Notes: generated by a model not told the origin, from the letters alone. A stretch of 64,000 bases of DNA from Paenibacillus sp. FSL R5-0766 (GCF_037971845.1 NZ_CP150227.1:186001-250000), one strand, 5' to 3'. Shown: positions 11,634 through 20,733, counted from the stretch's first letter. Program-made: numbers and translations.

Positions 11634-12797
11634 ATGAAAATCAAGAATGCAAATACTCCATTTAGTGTCGTGAGTATGTTTAGTGGTTGTGGCGGAATGG
11701 ATCTTGGGTTTCATAATGCTAATTACAACATAGTGTGGGCCAATGATTTGAATACCGATGCATGCGTTACGTATCGTGAAAATATCGGTGATATATATGA
11801 AGGAGATATCTACGAACAGGAGATTCCTTCTGTCGAAGATCTTGATGTATTATTAGCTGGTTTTCCATGTCAACCATTCTCAAATGCTGGGAATCGAAAA
11901 GGTATAAATGAAGATAGAGGTCAACTATATAAGGCAACCCTTAATTATATCAGGAAACTTCGTCCTAAAATAGTTATGATGGAAAATGTGAGAGGAATGT
12001 TATCCATTAAAACTGATGAGGGATATTTGTTGCCTGAGATCTGTCAGAACTTAAAAATGCTTGGTTATACTGCATATTTTAAATTAGTTAACACTTCCGA
12101 TTATGGTGTTCCTCAGAATCGTTTAAGAGTTATAATTATAGGAATTCGTAATAATATACGTTTGGGGAAATTTAGATTTCCAGAGCCTCTAACAGGACTT
12201 GACTTATCTATAGAAAATAATGTGATTAATGTGAGTGAAGATATCCCGAATCAAGATCAATTATTGCGCCTTAATCCTCAAGCTATTACTCTAGGAAGTT
12301 ATGTTCCTGAAGGAGGGTCGTGGAAAGATATTCCCTATGAATTGCTTCCAGATAGGCTTAAAAGAATAAGAGAGGATATGGCCAAATATAGATGGCCTAA
12401 TTTCTACAGAAGATATCATCGTAGTGAAATTGCTGGAACAGTCACTGCTGCATTTAAACCTGAGAATGCGGGAGTTTGGCATCCTATTGAACAGAGAGTT
12501 TTTTCAGCCAGAGAGATAGCTCGAATTCAAAGTTTTCCCGATGATTTCGTCTTTCACGGAAAATCTGTTAAGGCAATTTATGAGATGATTGGAAACGCCG
12601 TACCTCCTAAATTAGCTCAAATCTTTGCTGAAGCTTTCAAGAATGTACTTTCTGGCGTTGATTGCATCTCTGAAGTTGAGCCAAGGCTTTTTTCCGAAAT
12701 CCGTTTTGGTAAAGTACCTGTCAGAGTAGCCGATGCAGAAGTTATTTTTGATCATTTAGAAGTAGAAAATTACGAGCAGATTGAATTTATTGTCTAA
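11634..12797 (+). CDS. DNA (cytosine-5)-methyltransferase of an R-M system
   Basis: It transfers a methyl group from S-adenosylmethionine to carbon 5 of cytosine in a specific DNA site. The 387-residue protein has the ordered C5-MTase motifs: I (MFSGCGGMDLGF), IV (GFPCQPFSNAG with catalytic Cys79), VI (MMENVRG), VIII (PQNRLRVIIIG) and X (MIGNAVPPKLA). The variable target-recognition region lies at about residues 190-290, so specificity cannot be read. The start has AGGAGGG 8 bases upstream. It is the first gene of an operon with McrB-like and McrC-like genes and would protect host DNA from them. Confidence 0.93.
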   Translation: MKIKNANTPFSVVSMFSGCGGMDLGFHNANYNIVWANDLNTDACVTYRENIGDIYEGDIYEQEIPSVEDLDVLLAGFPCQPFSNAGNRKGINEDRGQLYKATLNYIRKLRPKIVMMENVRGMLSIKTDEGYLLPEICQNLKMLGYTAYFKLVNTSDYGVPQNRLRVIIIGIRNNIRLGKFRFPEPLTGLDLSIENNVINVSEDIPNQDQLLRLNPQAITLGSYVPEGGSWKDIPYELLPDRLKRIREDMAKYRWPNFYRRYHRSEIAGTVTAAFKPENAGVWHPIEQRVFSAREIARIQSFPDDFVFHGKSVKAIYEMIGNAVPPKLAQIFAEAFKNVLSGVDCISEVEPRLFSEIRFGKVPVRVADAEVIFDHLEVENYEQIEFIV

Positions 12798-12814
12798 AGA
12801 AAGAAGGGGTTATT

Positions 12815-14566
12815 GTGTATTTCGCTGATCAAACTTTTCGAACCAACTATAGAATGTTGCAACCTTTAGAACAAGGAGGTAAGCTGGGCCGGGAGACTAC
12901 TTCCGGCTTAGCTTATTTTTTTTCATTAGATCGATTGCAGAAGAAACTGGGTTTGGAAATTATTGACTTACATCCTGAATCTGCCGATAGGCAAGAGTTC
13001 ATAAGCATGTTTATCGAAACCTTAATGGTTGGCCGAGACGAACAAAATAATGAATTACAAGCAACAAGTTTAGGGTTTATTGAAGTAGGAGCCAGCAGTT
13101 TAGAAAAGAAAGTTAGTTCGAATTTTCTAACAGTTCCAGTGAAAAAGGGAAGTAGACAACAAGAACTGCTCCCATACCCAGGACGACCAGGACCGTTAGT
13201 TAATCTGGGATTGGACACTGGAATTCATGGGAAATGGGGGATAACAAAAAATCCAGAGTGGAAAGATAATTTTTTGAAATTTATTAACAGAAGGTTGTGT
13301 GGGAGTAATACCTTTCCGCTAATAGTATTTCTTTTAAGAAACAGACCGTTACTTAACTTAGAAAGCGATAATCCCTATACAATATTAAAGTCATCATTAG
13401 GAGACATTGTAACTGAAGAGACTGCTGATTTTTTGGTTAGTCATGCGGAAGTGCCTGAAGAATGGGCAAGTGACCATTTCTTATCCGTGGTGTATACTCC
13501 ATTAACTAATTATTCTGAATTTTTAAATGTGGAGTTGAAAGAACAACTTACCTCTTATACAGCTAGTACAGTAGCAGTAGCTAGTCCATCATTTGAAGTG
13601 AATAATACTTTAAGCAGAAAAATCGAAGCTGCTATTAATTCGGGTAGTCATATTATACTTACTGGCCCTCCTGGTACAGGGAAAACAACAATTGCTAAAA
13701 TTATCTCTCAAAATTTTAAAGGCCCGAATGGTTTTAAAACTTATACTGCAACATCGAATTGGTCAGCATTTGAGGTATTGGGTGGATATTTACCTGATCC
13801 TCTAAACCCTCAACGGCTTCAGTTTGAAGAAGGCTTTATTACTCGAAGTATATCTGAGAATAAGTGGGTCATAATTGATGAGATTAATAGAGCTGATGTC
13901 GATAAAGCATTTGGTGAGCTGTTTACTGTGCTAACGGGTAATTCGGTTAACTTGCCATACTATAACTTCGTTAATGAGAGTGATGGAACAATAAAAAGAA
14001 AGAAAATTACGATTTCTCCTGAGAATGAAAGAGAAGTATCTGGAGATGATCAGCAAAATTACTATGTTCAAACTGATTGGCGAATTATCGGAACAATGAA
14101 TACTTTTGATAAAAGTAGTTTGTACCAGTTATCTTATGCGTTTATGCGGCGATTTGCATTTATTGAAGTTGAACCCCCCTCTTCTGAGAGCATGAGTGAG
14201 ATTTTGAAACAAAAAGTTTCCCAAATGCAAATCAATGAGGAGTTGAAAGATGAAATAAAGGTATACATAATCAATCTATTTTCTAATGGATTATACTCTA
14301 TAAATAATGCGGTAGGGGTTGCCATACCAATTAGTGTGATAAACTATTTAGAGAAGAGAATCGGAATTGATCGAGAGCTGGAGGTTTCTTTAGGAGAGGT
14401 TTTTATTGAGGCGATTAGTATGTACTTATTCCCTCAGTTTGAAGGGAGAAGAAGAGACTTTGAAACTTTACTCCAAGTAATCGTTTCTTCGCTTGACATC
14501 GAAGAGCCTTTTATACGCTCTCTATTAATAAAGGAACTCTCTAACTGGACAGGAAATATTGGTTGA
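12815..14566 (+). CDS. McrB-like AAA+ restriction ATPase/GTPase
   Basis: Probable nucleoside-triphosphate-driven motor subunit of a McrBC-type restriction complex. The 583-residue protein has an N-terminal part (about 1-250) with no recognised motif, likely DNA-recognising. A C-terminal AAA+ domain follows with Walker A GPPGTGKTT near residue 283, Walker B KWVIIDEINRAD, and IGTMNTFDKSSLYQLSYAFMRR carrying sensor and arginine-finger elements typical of the McrB clade. The start is GTG at 12815 after AGAAGGGG. It sits 17 bp after the methyltransferase and overlaps or abuts the nuclease gene. The arrangement recalls LlaJI and BsuM, where a 5mC methyltransferase accompanies McrBC-related subunits. 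Confidence 0.85.
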   Translation: MYFADQTFRTNYRMLQPLEQGGKLGRETTSGLAYFFSLDRLQKKLGLEIIDLHPESADRQEFISMFIETLMVGRDEQNNELQATSLGFIEVGASSLEKKVSSNFLTVPVKKGSRQQELLPYPGRPGPLVNLGLDTGIHGKWGITKNPEWKDNFLKFINRRLCGSNTFPLIVFLLRNRPLLNLESDNPYTILKSSLGDIVTEETADFLVSHAEVPEEWASDHFLSVVYTPLTNYSEFLNVELKEQLTSYTASTVAVASPSFEVNNTLSRKIEAAINSGSHIILTGPPGTGKTTIAKIISQNFKGPNGFKTYTATSNWSAFEVLGGYLPDPLNPQRLQFEEGFITRSISENKWVIIDEINRADVDKAFGELFTVLTGNSVNLPYYNFVNESDGTIKRKKITISPENEREVSGDDQQNYYVQTDWRIIGTMNTFDKSSLYQLSYAFMRRFAFIEVEPPSSESMSEILKQKVSQMQINEELKDEIKVYIINLFSNGLYSINNAVGVAIPISVINYLEKRIGIDRELEVSLGEVFIEAISMYLFPQFEGRRRDFETLLQVIVSSLDIEEPFIRSLLIKELSNWTGNIG

Positions 14567-14570
14567 TTAC

Positions 14571-15881
14571 ATGGCGAATACATTTAAATATAGCGATAAA
14601 TACTGGCGCGATGAAGTTAAAAAATATATTTTTGCTAGGTTGGATTCACTTTGGTCTGATAATGGAATTCATGATGATTTACTCGATAGTTTTATTAAAT
14701 CCATACTACAAACTAGTGGTGACGACTTAAAATGGCTAGCTGCTATTTATCACATTAACAGAAGAGAAGGCGCTCTACATTATGTGCTAAATATTCTTCC
14801 AGAGTACATGAATACGTTATCTCGTAAGAACGACTCTTATATAACTACTTCTTCAGCAGTGAGAGGGAAAGTCTTATGGAGTCGGACCTATCTTCAAAGA
14901 TTGACTACTAGGGATCTATCAACTTTCGTAATTCAAGATAATAATAAGAATCTTGATTCGGATGAGAATAGATTATTACTTTTTTATTTAACTCAACTAG
15001 CTAATATCAATGTTCCCGCCGCTTGGAGTATATCTAAAACTGAAAATAGGATTGGGGATAAATTAGTAGGGTTGATAAAAGCTTCAAGAAAACTTCTTCA
15101 ATCTACTTACTTAAAAGAAGTGTCACTAGTAAGTACTGTGACGGAACGTATGCTTTCTCAAGCATCAAAAAATCGAAATCCAGTATACTCTAATTTAGTT
15201 AATTTGTATTTAGAGTATGAAACAATAATGGAAAAACCCTCTTTAGAGTTAGTTAAATCTTTGTTTGAGTATGGATGGATCCAACCAAAAGTAGAAGAGC
15301 ATACTGATGATTTATTTGAATTATTTGTCCTGCTTTCCACGCTTAATACTATTGAAAATATTTTGAAAAATCAGCGACAGAGCTTCGAATCTGATTACAA
15401 CTTGATCAGGCCTGGGGGATCTCATATTATAGCAAGATTCAGATCTGAAAAAGTGGATATTCAGATAATGTATGATAGATCACCAGAAAAACTATTTGGT
15501 ATTTCACAGATTAATTCACTCTATAAAAGGATATTAGGGATGTATGAAGGCATAAGTGGAAGCGCCAGAAGGCCTGATATCCTTTTAAAAATTAATGATC
15601 TTCAAAATAAACAGGAAAGCCGCCTGTTAATAGAAGTTAAGAACACTGATGCCGGGAGTAGTTATGCTAATGAAAGTATCTATAAAGCTTTGGGGTATTT
15701 GAAAGATTATGATGGTTTTTGGAAAGTTGATCAGTATCCTAAAATTGTTTTAGCTTATCCCGATGGCATTAAAGCTAAAAGTGAAATAGATGGAGTTTGG
15801 CTTGAACAAGATCTTGTATTAATTTCTGGCAATTTGAAGAAGGATTTGAAACAGATTATTGAAAAGTTCCTCATGAAGTAA
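14571..15881 (+). CDS. McrC-like PD-(D/E)XK restriction endonuclease subunit
   Basis: Likely nuclease partner of the upstream McrB-like ATPase. The N-terminal two thirds (about 300 residues) is helical with no recognised motif. The nuclease core is near residues 340-370, with RRPDILL followed by SRLLIEVKNTD, giving the D...ExK signature. It is translationally coupled to the upstream gene. ATG 14571 is used here; TTG 14559, overlapping the upstream stop, is an alternative closer to a weak AGGAAA. Overall layout resembles the LlaJI R2 / DUF2357 type of McrC relative, but the exact family is inferred. Confidence 0.75.
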   Translation: MANTFKYSDKYWRDEVKKYIFARLDSLWSDNGIHDDLLDSFIKSILQTSGDDLKWLAAIYHINRREGALHYVLNILPEYMNTLSRKNDSYITTSSAVRGKVLWSRTYLQRLTTRDLSTFVIQDNNKNLDSDENRLLLFYLTQLANINVPAAWSISKTENRIGDKLVGLIKASRKLLQSTYLKEVSLVSTVTERMLSQASKNRNPVYSNLVNLYLEYETIMEKPSLELVKSLFEYGWIQPKVEEHTDDLFELFVLLSTLNTIENILKNQRQSFESDYNLIRPGGSHIIARFRSEKVDIQIMYDRSPEKLFGISQINSLYKRILGMYEGISGSARRPDILLKINDLQNKQESRLLIEVKNTDAGSSYANESIYKALGYLKDYDGFWKVDQYPKIVLAYPDGIKAKSEIDGVWLEQDLVLISGNLKKDLKQIIEKFLMK

Positions 15882-16013
15882 GGATTTTGAAATCTGGAGA
15901 TAAAGAGAAATACTGCTTGTGGAAAGAAAGGTTGGATTTCTTCCTCTTTTAAAGAGTAAATTCTAAAAATAAAAGTATATATTATTAAATGGATACTTAG
16001 TCGATGAATTAAA

Positions 16014-16032
16014 TTTATATGAAAACACAAAG
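16014..16032 (+). repeat. Left arm of 19-bp inverted repeat flanking the IS
   Basis: TTTATATGAAAACACAAAG lies immediately outside the left IS end; its exact reverse complement lies outside the right end at 17795-17813. Removing the IS would leave a long hairpin, so the element appears to have inserted into the loop of a palindrome. Confidence 0.8.
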
Positions 16033-16089
16033 GGGCTGTCCCATAAGTCATAAAAATGGCTAGGGACAGACCTGTTTTCCAAATTGTAA

Positions 16090-16155
16090 AACAAAAAGAA
16101 GCCTTTCCTTGGTAAAATGGAAGTGTCGAGCAACCATTTCTAAGGAGGGCTTCTT
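16090..16155 (+). promoter_or_regulatory. Hairpin sequestering the transposase ribosome site
   Basis: AAAAGAAGCC at the left pairs with GGCTTCTTTT at 16147-16156, and the flanking TCCTT and AATGG stretches pair with AAGGA and CCATT. AAGGAGG would be buried when transcription enters from outside the IS, a known way for insertion sequences to limit transposase expression from external promoters. Confidence 0.6.
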
Positions 16156-17682
16156 TTGTACATTCAATATACCATGGATCAACTTTTCTTGCCAATGGAT
16201 TTGGAGACAGATATCCCCGAAAACCACCTCGTTCGTGTTGTAAATGACGCAATCAATCGCCTGAGCGATTCCATTTTTAGTGCAGCATATCCTGGCGGGG
16301 GCCGCCATAGCTATCATCCCAAAATGCTCACCAAAATCATCATCTACGCCTATACCCAACGCATCTATTCATCCCGGCAAATCGCCAAGGCTGTTCGCGA
16401 AAATATCATGTTCATGTGGCTCGCTGGGCGGCAACAACCGGATTTTCGGACCATCAATCGCTTTCGTTCCGAGCGGATGAAAGAGGTACTGGAAACGGTG
16501 TTTACCCACGTGCTAGAACTGCTGGTTCAGGAGCAATACGTGTCCATGGATCACTACTTTCTGGACGGAACCAAGCTTGAGGCGAATGCAAATCGGTACA
16601 CCTTTGTCTGGAAAAAGGCTGTCGTCAAGTACCAGGCCAAGCTGCAAGAAAAAGTACATACCCTGTTCCAAACCATCGAAGCGGCCGAAAGTGAAGAAGA
16701 TGCGCTCCATGCGGGTACAGACCTCCCTGAGCTCGGGGAAGCTTCTGCACTCACGGCAGAAAAGCTGGAAAAAGTCGTTGAGCAACTGGAGGAATCCTTA
16801 CAAGAAAAACCGAAAAACAAAATCGTAAAGAAAGCCGTACGCCAGTTACGCAAAGACTTGCTACCGCGGCTGCAAAAGTATGAGCACCAGATCCAAACCG
16901 CAGGGGAGCGGAATAGCTATAGCAAAACCGATCCAGACGCAACGTTCATGCGAATGAAAGAAGATCATATGCGAAATGGTCAATTGAAGCCAGGGTACAA
17001 TGTGCAGATTGGAACGGAAAACCAGTTTGTTTTAGGTTACACGGTGCACCAGCGACCCACAGACACGAAATGTCTGAAGCCCCATCTCGACCATTTCGAA
17101 GAAACGCTCGGCAAAAGACCGAAGACCGTCATTGCGGATGCAGGATATGGAAGTGAAGAGAATTACAGCTATTTCGAAGAGCAAAACATCCAGGCAATCG
17201 TCAAATATGGGACGTACCACAAGGAGAAAACCAGGGCGTGGAAGCAAGCGATTGGCAAGGTGGACAACTGGAGCTATAACGAAACGGAAGATACATGGAC
17301 CTGTGCGGCTGAGAAGACGTTACATTTTCGGTACGAAAGCGAGACAGTCACGGAGAGTGGTTACACGATTCGTACCCGCCATTATCGAAGTGAAGATTGT
17401 AGTAGATGTCCTCTGAAAGCAACATGCACCAAAGCCAAAGGCAATCGGGAGATCGCGATCAGCCTGACCTATATGCGGCAAAAAAACGAGATGCGGGAAC
17501 GACTGCGCAGCGAGGAAGGATACACCCTTTCTGTTCAGCGCATGACGGAGCCAGAGAGTGTGTTTGGACAAATCAAAAACAACCGGGGATTCCGAAGATT
17601 CCTGCTTCGCGGCTTGCAAAAAGTAAGCCTGGAGGTCGGGTGGCTTGCCTTGCCCACAATCTACTTAAAAAAGCCGCAATGA
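16156..17682 (+). CDS. IS1182-family transposase
   Basis: DDE-type transposase catalysing cut-and-paste or copy-out movement of the IS. The product is 508 residues and appears intact. The N-terminal DUF772-type region (YPGGGRHSYHPKMLTKIIIYAYTQRIYSSRQIAKA) is followed by the DDE core, with aspartates in HYFLDGTKLEANANRY and VIADAGYGSEENY and the glutamate near EPESVFGQIKNN. The start is TTG at 16156 preceded by AAGGAGGG at 16142-16149. A cysteine cluster (CSRCPLKATC) at about residues 415-425 is typical of the family. Confidence 0.92.
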   Translation: MYIQYTMDQLFLPMDLETDIPENHLVRVVNDAINRLSDSIFSAAYPGGGRHSYHPKMLTKIIIYAYTQRIYSSRQIAKAVRENIMFMWLAGRQQPDFRTINRFRSERMKEVLETVFTHVLELLVQEQYVSMDHYFLDGTKLEANANRYTFVWKKAVVKYQAKLQEKVHTLFQTIEAAESEEDALHAGTDLPELGEASALTAEKLEKVVEQLEESLQEKPKNKIVKKAVRQLRKDLLPRLQKYEHQIQTAGERNSYSKTDPDATFMRMKEDHMRNGQLKPGYNVQIGTENQFVLGYTVHQRPTDTKCLKPHLDHFEETLGKRPKTVIADAGYGSEENYSYFEEQNIQAIVKYGTYHKEKTRAWKQAIGKVDNWSYNETEDTWTCAAEKTLHFRYESETVTESGYTIRTRHYRSEDCSRCPLKATCTKAKGNREIAISLTYMRQKNEMRERLRSEEGYTLSVQRMTEPESVFGQIKNNRGFRRFLLRGLQKVSLEVGWLALPTIYLKKPQ

Positions 17683-17693
17683 CGGAAAAACGC

Positions 17694-17735
17694 AAAAAGG
17701 ACAAAGCAGGATAAACCTCTGCTTTGTCCTTTTTT
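17694..17735 (+). terminator. Terminator at the right end of the IS
   Basis: AAAAAGGACAAAGCAG pairs with CTGCTTTGTCCTTTTT across a short loop. It would stop transcription leaving the transposase gene. Confidence 0.9.
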
Positions 17736-17794
17736 GAACCTATGAGTGTTATTTCTTTTTGCCGATACGCTTTTAAGGGCTTTTGAGACAGCCA

Positions 17795-17813
17795 CTTTGT
17801 GTTTTCATATAAA
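17795..17813 (+). repeat. Right arm of 19-bp inverted repeat flanking the IS
   Basis: CTTTGTGTTTTCATATAAA is the exact reverse complement of 16014-16032. Confidence 0.8.
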
Positions 17814-17837
17814 GTACGCATAATGGAGGTTACATTT

Positions 17838-18290
17838 ATGATTAAAAAAAGGCACTTAGAAATAAAATCACTTCTTACCGAATCCTTGTGTGAAAAACAA
17901 GGTAGTTATCTTATTGAAGAGATCATGAATCGTTTTCCGTCTATTAAAGAGCTTGTGGAGGTTTCAGAACAAGAGCTAGTTAAGATATGTGGCATACATC
18001 GGTTTAATATTAAAGAACATTTTATTTGTTTGTATCTTAATACAAAAAATTGTGTGATACACAAAGAAACGATCTTTATCGGTTCGCTTAACGCTTCTAT
18101 AGTAAGGCCTGTATCAGTAATTGTAGAGACATTAAATGTGGCCTCAGGGACATTAGTTGGTGGAGCTACAGGGACAGCTATTGGAACGCTGGTTTTACCT
18201 GGAGCTGGGACAGCGATAGGTTACATCCTAGGGGATAGCGCGGGTATATCAGTTGCAACCAAGTCTAAAAGTAGGAGAGTGATAAATTGA
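17838..18290 (+). CDS. RadC N-terminal fragment fused to a glycine-zipper tail (chimeric or truncated)
   Basis: The first about 85 residues match the start of RadC/DUF2466 proteins: helix-hairpin-helix-like region ([11 protein letters not shown]) and the opening of the MPN domain ([28 protein letters not shown]). RadC then continues to a metal-binding HNHPSG motif, which is absent here. Instead about 60 residues rich in small amino acids follow ([33 protein letters not shown] in outline), a glycine-zipper membrane-type segment with a basic end. The start at 17838 has GGAGG at 17825-17829. The join looks like a deletion fusion. A JAMM-type metalloprotease function is impossible without the lost motif; a membrane role for the tail is inference. 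Confidence 0.7.
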   Translation: MIKKRHLEIKSLLTESLCEKQGSYLIEEIMNRFPSIKELVEVSEQELVKICGIHRFNIKEHFICLYLNTKNCVIHKETIFIGSLNASIVRPVSVIVETLNVASGTLVGGATGTAIGTLVLPGAGTAIGYILGDSAGISVATKSKSRRVIN

Positions 18291-18379
18291 TTAATCGTTG
18301 GAAACAGCCACAAAATGCAGCATCTGATGCCATTATTAAAACGTTGGAAAATGGTTTCGACACTCAATTATTTGTGTAG
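18287..18379 (+). CDS. Micro-ORF, 30 aa, coupled to the RadC chimera
   Basis: The TTG at 18287 overlaps the upstream TGA (TTGA), with AGGAGAG at 18273-18279 before it. It encodes a short peptide beginning [20 protein letters not shown] and ending at TAG 18377-18379. The good ribosome site and stop-start overlap argue for translation. It could instead be the remnant of a longer gene. Function unknown. Confidence 0.4.
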   Translation: MINRWKQPQNAASDAIIKTLENGFDTQLFV

Positions 18380-18836
18380 CGAGTAAGATGAATTATGACT
18401 GAAGTAGTTATATTAGTCGTTTTTTGAAAGCAGAATTTATTTCCTTAAATAATGAGATGTTTCATTTACCAAAGAAATTGAGAATAGAAGGAAGAGTTCT
18501 AATGTAAATATTAGGTTCAATAATAAAAGCTCATTGGAGGGATCTGTCTTTTACAGATGAATCAACAGTATAGAGTAATTATTCTAATCGTTACCCCTAT
18601 CTTGTATAATAAAGTTGTGAGTTAAGAATATTTAGGTATATGGTAAAAAAAGACGTAACCTGATGATAAGACTTCATGAGTTGGTGTATCCCCACTGAGA
18701 CATAGAGTATCTTGTTATTTATGGGCAGGATTTAAAAGAGGGTTTCAATTAGTAGATATTGGTTTCATATAACCGAAGGTTGGGAATAATAAGAATTAAA
18801 CAATAAAAATGTCTGATCTATTTAGGAGCTGATGAC
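18380..18836. other. AT-rich non-coding stretch in the island
   Basis: About 455 bp with no convincing gene, terminator or repeat. It presumably contains the promoter of the ATPase gene; no sequence stands out. Confidence 0.5.
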
Positions 18837-20078
18837 ATGATAACTAAGTATCATGTTGAAAATTTCAAACAACTCAAAAACGTAACATGTATTTGTAAGG
18901 ATATAAATATTATCATTGGTCCCAACGGGGCAGGAAAGTCCTCTCTTTTGCAAAGTATTGATTTTTTAAAGGCCTTTACGCATTCATCAATTAATCATTA
19001 CTTGGAGAATAGGTCGCTCATACTTAAAGATTTATTTCATAGAAGGCATAGTAATAACAAAATATTGAGAAGAAATACACTTCGATGGGAATTAACGATT
19101 GAATTGCCATCAACAGAAAGAAATGAGCCTCCCTTTAAGTATAAGTATCAAGTAAGAATTACTGAAAAACAACGAATAGTTGAAAGGATATTTATAATTA
19201 ATGAAATTGATGAAGAACATTTGTTGCTGTTGCGGAATCATAAGACTTTTGTTTTTTCTCCAGTATCAGGCGAAGAACAAAGTGGTGAATTTTTGAACCC
19301 TAATTCTGGTTTTTTGGCTACAATTACAGATGAAGAAGTAGAAATGTATCCTGATTTTTCTAGAATAAAGAAATTCATCTCAAATATCCAAACATTTCTC
19401 ATATGGGATCCTGCTATTTTAAGACAAAGATCAAGAGGGAATCAAAATGAACTTGGTCCAAATGGTCAGAACCTTGCAACGAACTTAGCTGAATTAAAGA
19501 AACAAAAACCAATGCAATTTGATAAAATGATTAATAGATTACAAAAAGTACTTCCTAATTTAAAAGATATTATTATAAAAGGAAGTAGTAATGGATGGAA
19601 AGAAATTAACTTGGTTGAAAAAAATGGTGATGGTACAATTACATTTAATAATAATCAAATTAGTGACGGAACTCTTCGATTGATTGCCATGGCACTAATA
19701 AGATATGGAAATCGTAAGAGTTCTCTCGTATCTTTTGAAGAACCCGAAAATGGAATACATCCTCCAATTTTAAGAGAAGCCGCAAGAATGATTGAAGAGA
19801 TAACTCAACTAAAACCTAAATTTAAGACTCAAGTTTTTGTGACAACACACAATCCATATCTTTTAGAAATGTTTCAGAATCAACCAGATTCGATTTTTAT
19901 ATTAGAAAAGGGTTCCAATGAAACTGGTACAATTATAACTAATATCTCCTTTGAGCAGTTAGAAAAGGCTATGCTTTTGTTTGATAACTCTATAGGTGAT
20001 CTTTGGTTCTCTAGTCTCCTTCAAAGTGAGGAGGGTGACTCTAGTGAAAGTGTTATTGATCAGGGAAGGAGAGATTGA
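18837..20078 (+). CDS. AAA/ABC-type ATPase of RecF/OLD-like family, putative defence ATPase
   Basis: The 413-residue protein starts MITKYHVENFKQLKNV, the typical opening of SMC/RecF-like AAA_21 ATPases. Walker A GPNGAGKSS is at residues 28-36, the signature-like segment ISDGTLRLIAMALIRY follows, then Walker B SFEEPENGIHP and the switch histidine in VFVTTHNPYLLEMF. It lacks an attached TOPRIM nuclease domain; that role is probably supplied by the next gene, which overlaps it by 35 bp. Two-gene ATPase plus TOPRIM/DUF4276 modules are known in anti-phage defence (for example PARIS, and retron- or OLD-associated sets). Assignment to a named system is not possible from sequence alone. Confidence 0.8.
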   Translation: MITKYHVENFKQLKNVTCICKDINIIIGPNGAGKSSLLQSIDFLKAFTHSSINHYLENRSLILKDLFHRRHSNNKILRRNTLRWELTIELPSTERNEPPFKYKYQVRITEKQRIVERIFIINEIDEEHLLLLRNHKTFVFSPVSGEEQSGEFLNPNSGFLATITDEEVEMYPDFSRIKKFISNIQTFLIWDPAILRQRSRGNQNELGPNGQNLATNLAELKKQKPMQFDKMINRLQKVLPNLKDIIIKGSSNGWKEINLVEKNGDGTITFNNNQISDGTLRLIAMALIRYGNRKSSLVSFEEPENGIHPPILREAARMIEEITQLKPKFKTQVFVTTHNPYLLEMFQNQPDSIFILEKGSNETGTIITNISFEQLEKAMLLFDNSIGDLWFSSLLQSEEGDSSESVIDQGRRD

Positions 20079-20733
20079 CGATATATTGATTCCTCCTTTA
20101 ATAACCACAATTGCAATCAGCAATAACATTCACTGGCCTTTGGATTTTAATGCTGATATAAGGAAGGAATTTCAAAAGGGGACTGGTTTTGGTAGTGTGA
20201 AGTCTGCTGTTCAAAGGTTAACTGAAGCATATGATAAAGATCCAGAATTAATTAATAAGTTGTTCAATAAGGTGATAATAATTCTTGATGGCAAAGGGAC
20301 AAAAGCTGCCCAAGATGAAATTAAAAAAATGATTAAAAATCGAGAGAATTTCATGCTCGCTATTGCTATAAAAGAAGTTGAAGCATGGGTACTGGCAGAC
20401 AGAGACCATGTAATTGAATGGCTAAAGGTTTCTAAGAATGATTGTCCAAATTGTCGATTCTGGGAGAAGGGTTATCAGCCTGAAAATGATCATGATCCAA
20501 AGCAAACCTTGAGTGAGTTAGTCTCCTCATCAGATATTAGTGAATATGATTATTGGGCGACCGGTGCGGCAAACGATTTTATAGAGCAATATTGGAAAGG
20601 AACCAATTATTCTAATGAAGATGTCAATGTGAATAATTGGATGGGACGTGCAAATTTATTACAAATGAAAGAGAAATGCCCACGAGGTTTTGGAGTGTTT
20701 TACTCCCCGTTGATATCGTTCTTAGGTAAGTAA
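20044..20733 (+). CDS. DUF4276/TOPRIM-like partner protein
   Basis: The start GTG at 20044 follows GAGGAGGG at 20028-20035 inside the end of the ATPase gene. The 229-residue protein begins VKVLLIREGEIDDILIP, matching the glutamate-bearing first strand of TOPRIM-like DUF4276 proteins (usually VEGxTE). Later segments KVIIILDGKG and KEVEAWVLADRD correspond to the acidic second and third motifs. The usual DxD is reduced to DGK, so the metal site may be altered. Expected role: nuclease or RNA/DNA-cleaving effector controlled by the ATPase, by analogy with PARIS AriB and OLD. Family assignment is moderate. Confidence 0.6.
   Translation: MKVLLIREGEIDDILIPPLITTIAISNNIHWPLDFNADIRKEFQKGTGFGSVKSAVQRLTEAYDKDPELINKLFNKVIIILDGKGTKAAQDEIKKMIKNRENFMLAIAIKEVEAWVLADRDHVIEWLKVSKNDCPNCRFWEKGYQPENDHDPKQTLSELVSSSDISEYDYWATGAANDFIEQYWKGTNYSNEDVNVNNWMGRANLLQMKEKCPRGFGVFYSPLISFLGK

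Larger units (their letters stand above)
16033..17794 (+). mobile_element. IS1182-family insertion sequence, apparently complete
   Basis: The element has terminal inverted repeats GGGGCTGTCCCATAAG (left, from 16033) and TGGCTGTCTCAAAAGC (right end, read inward from 17794). It contains one full-length transposase gene and an internal terminator near its right end. It lies between the McrC-like gene and the RadC fragment inside the ssrA island. Its GC content is higher than that of surrounding island genes, consistent with separate arrival. Confidence 0.88.
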
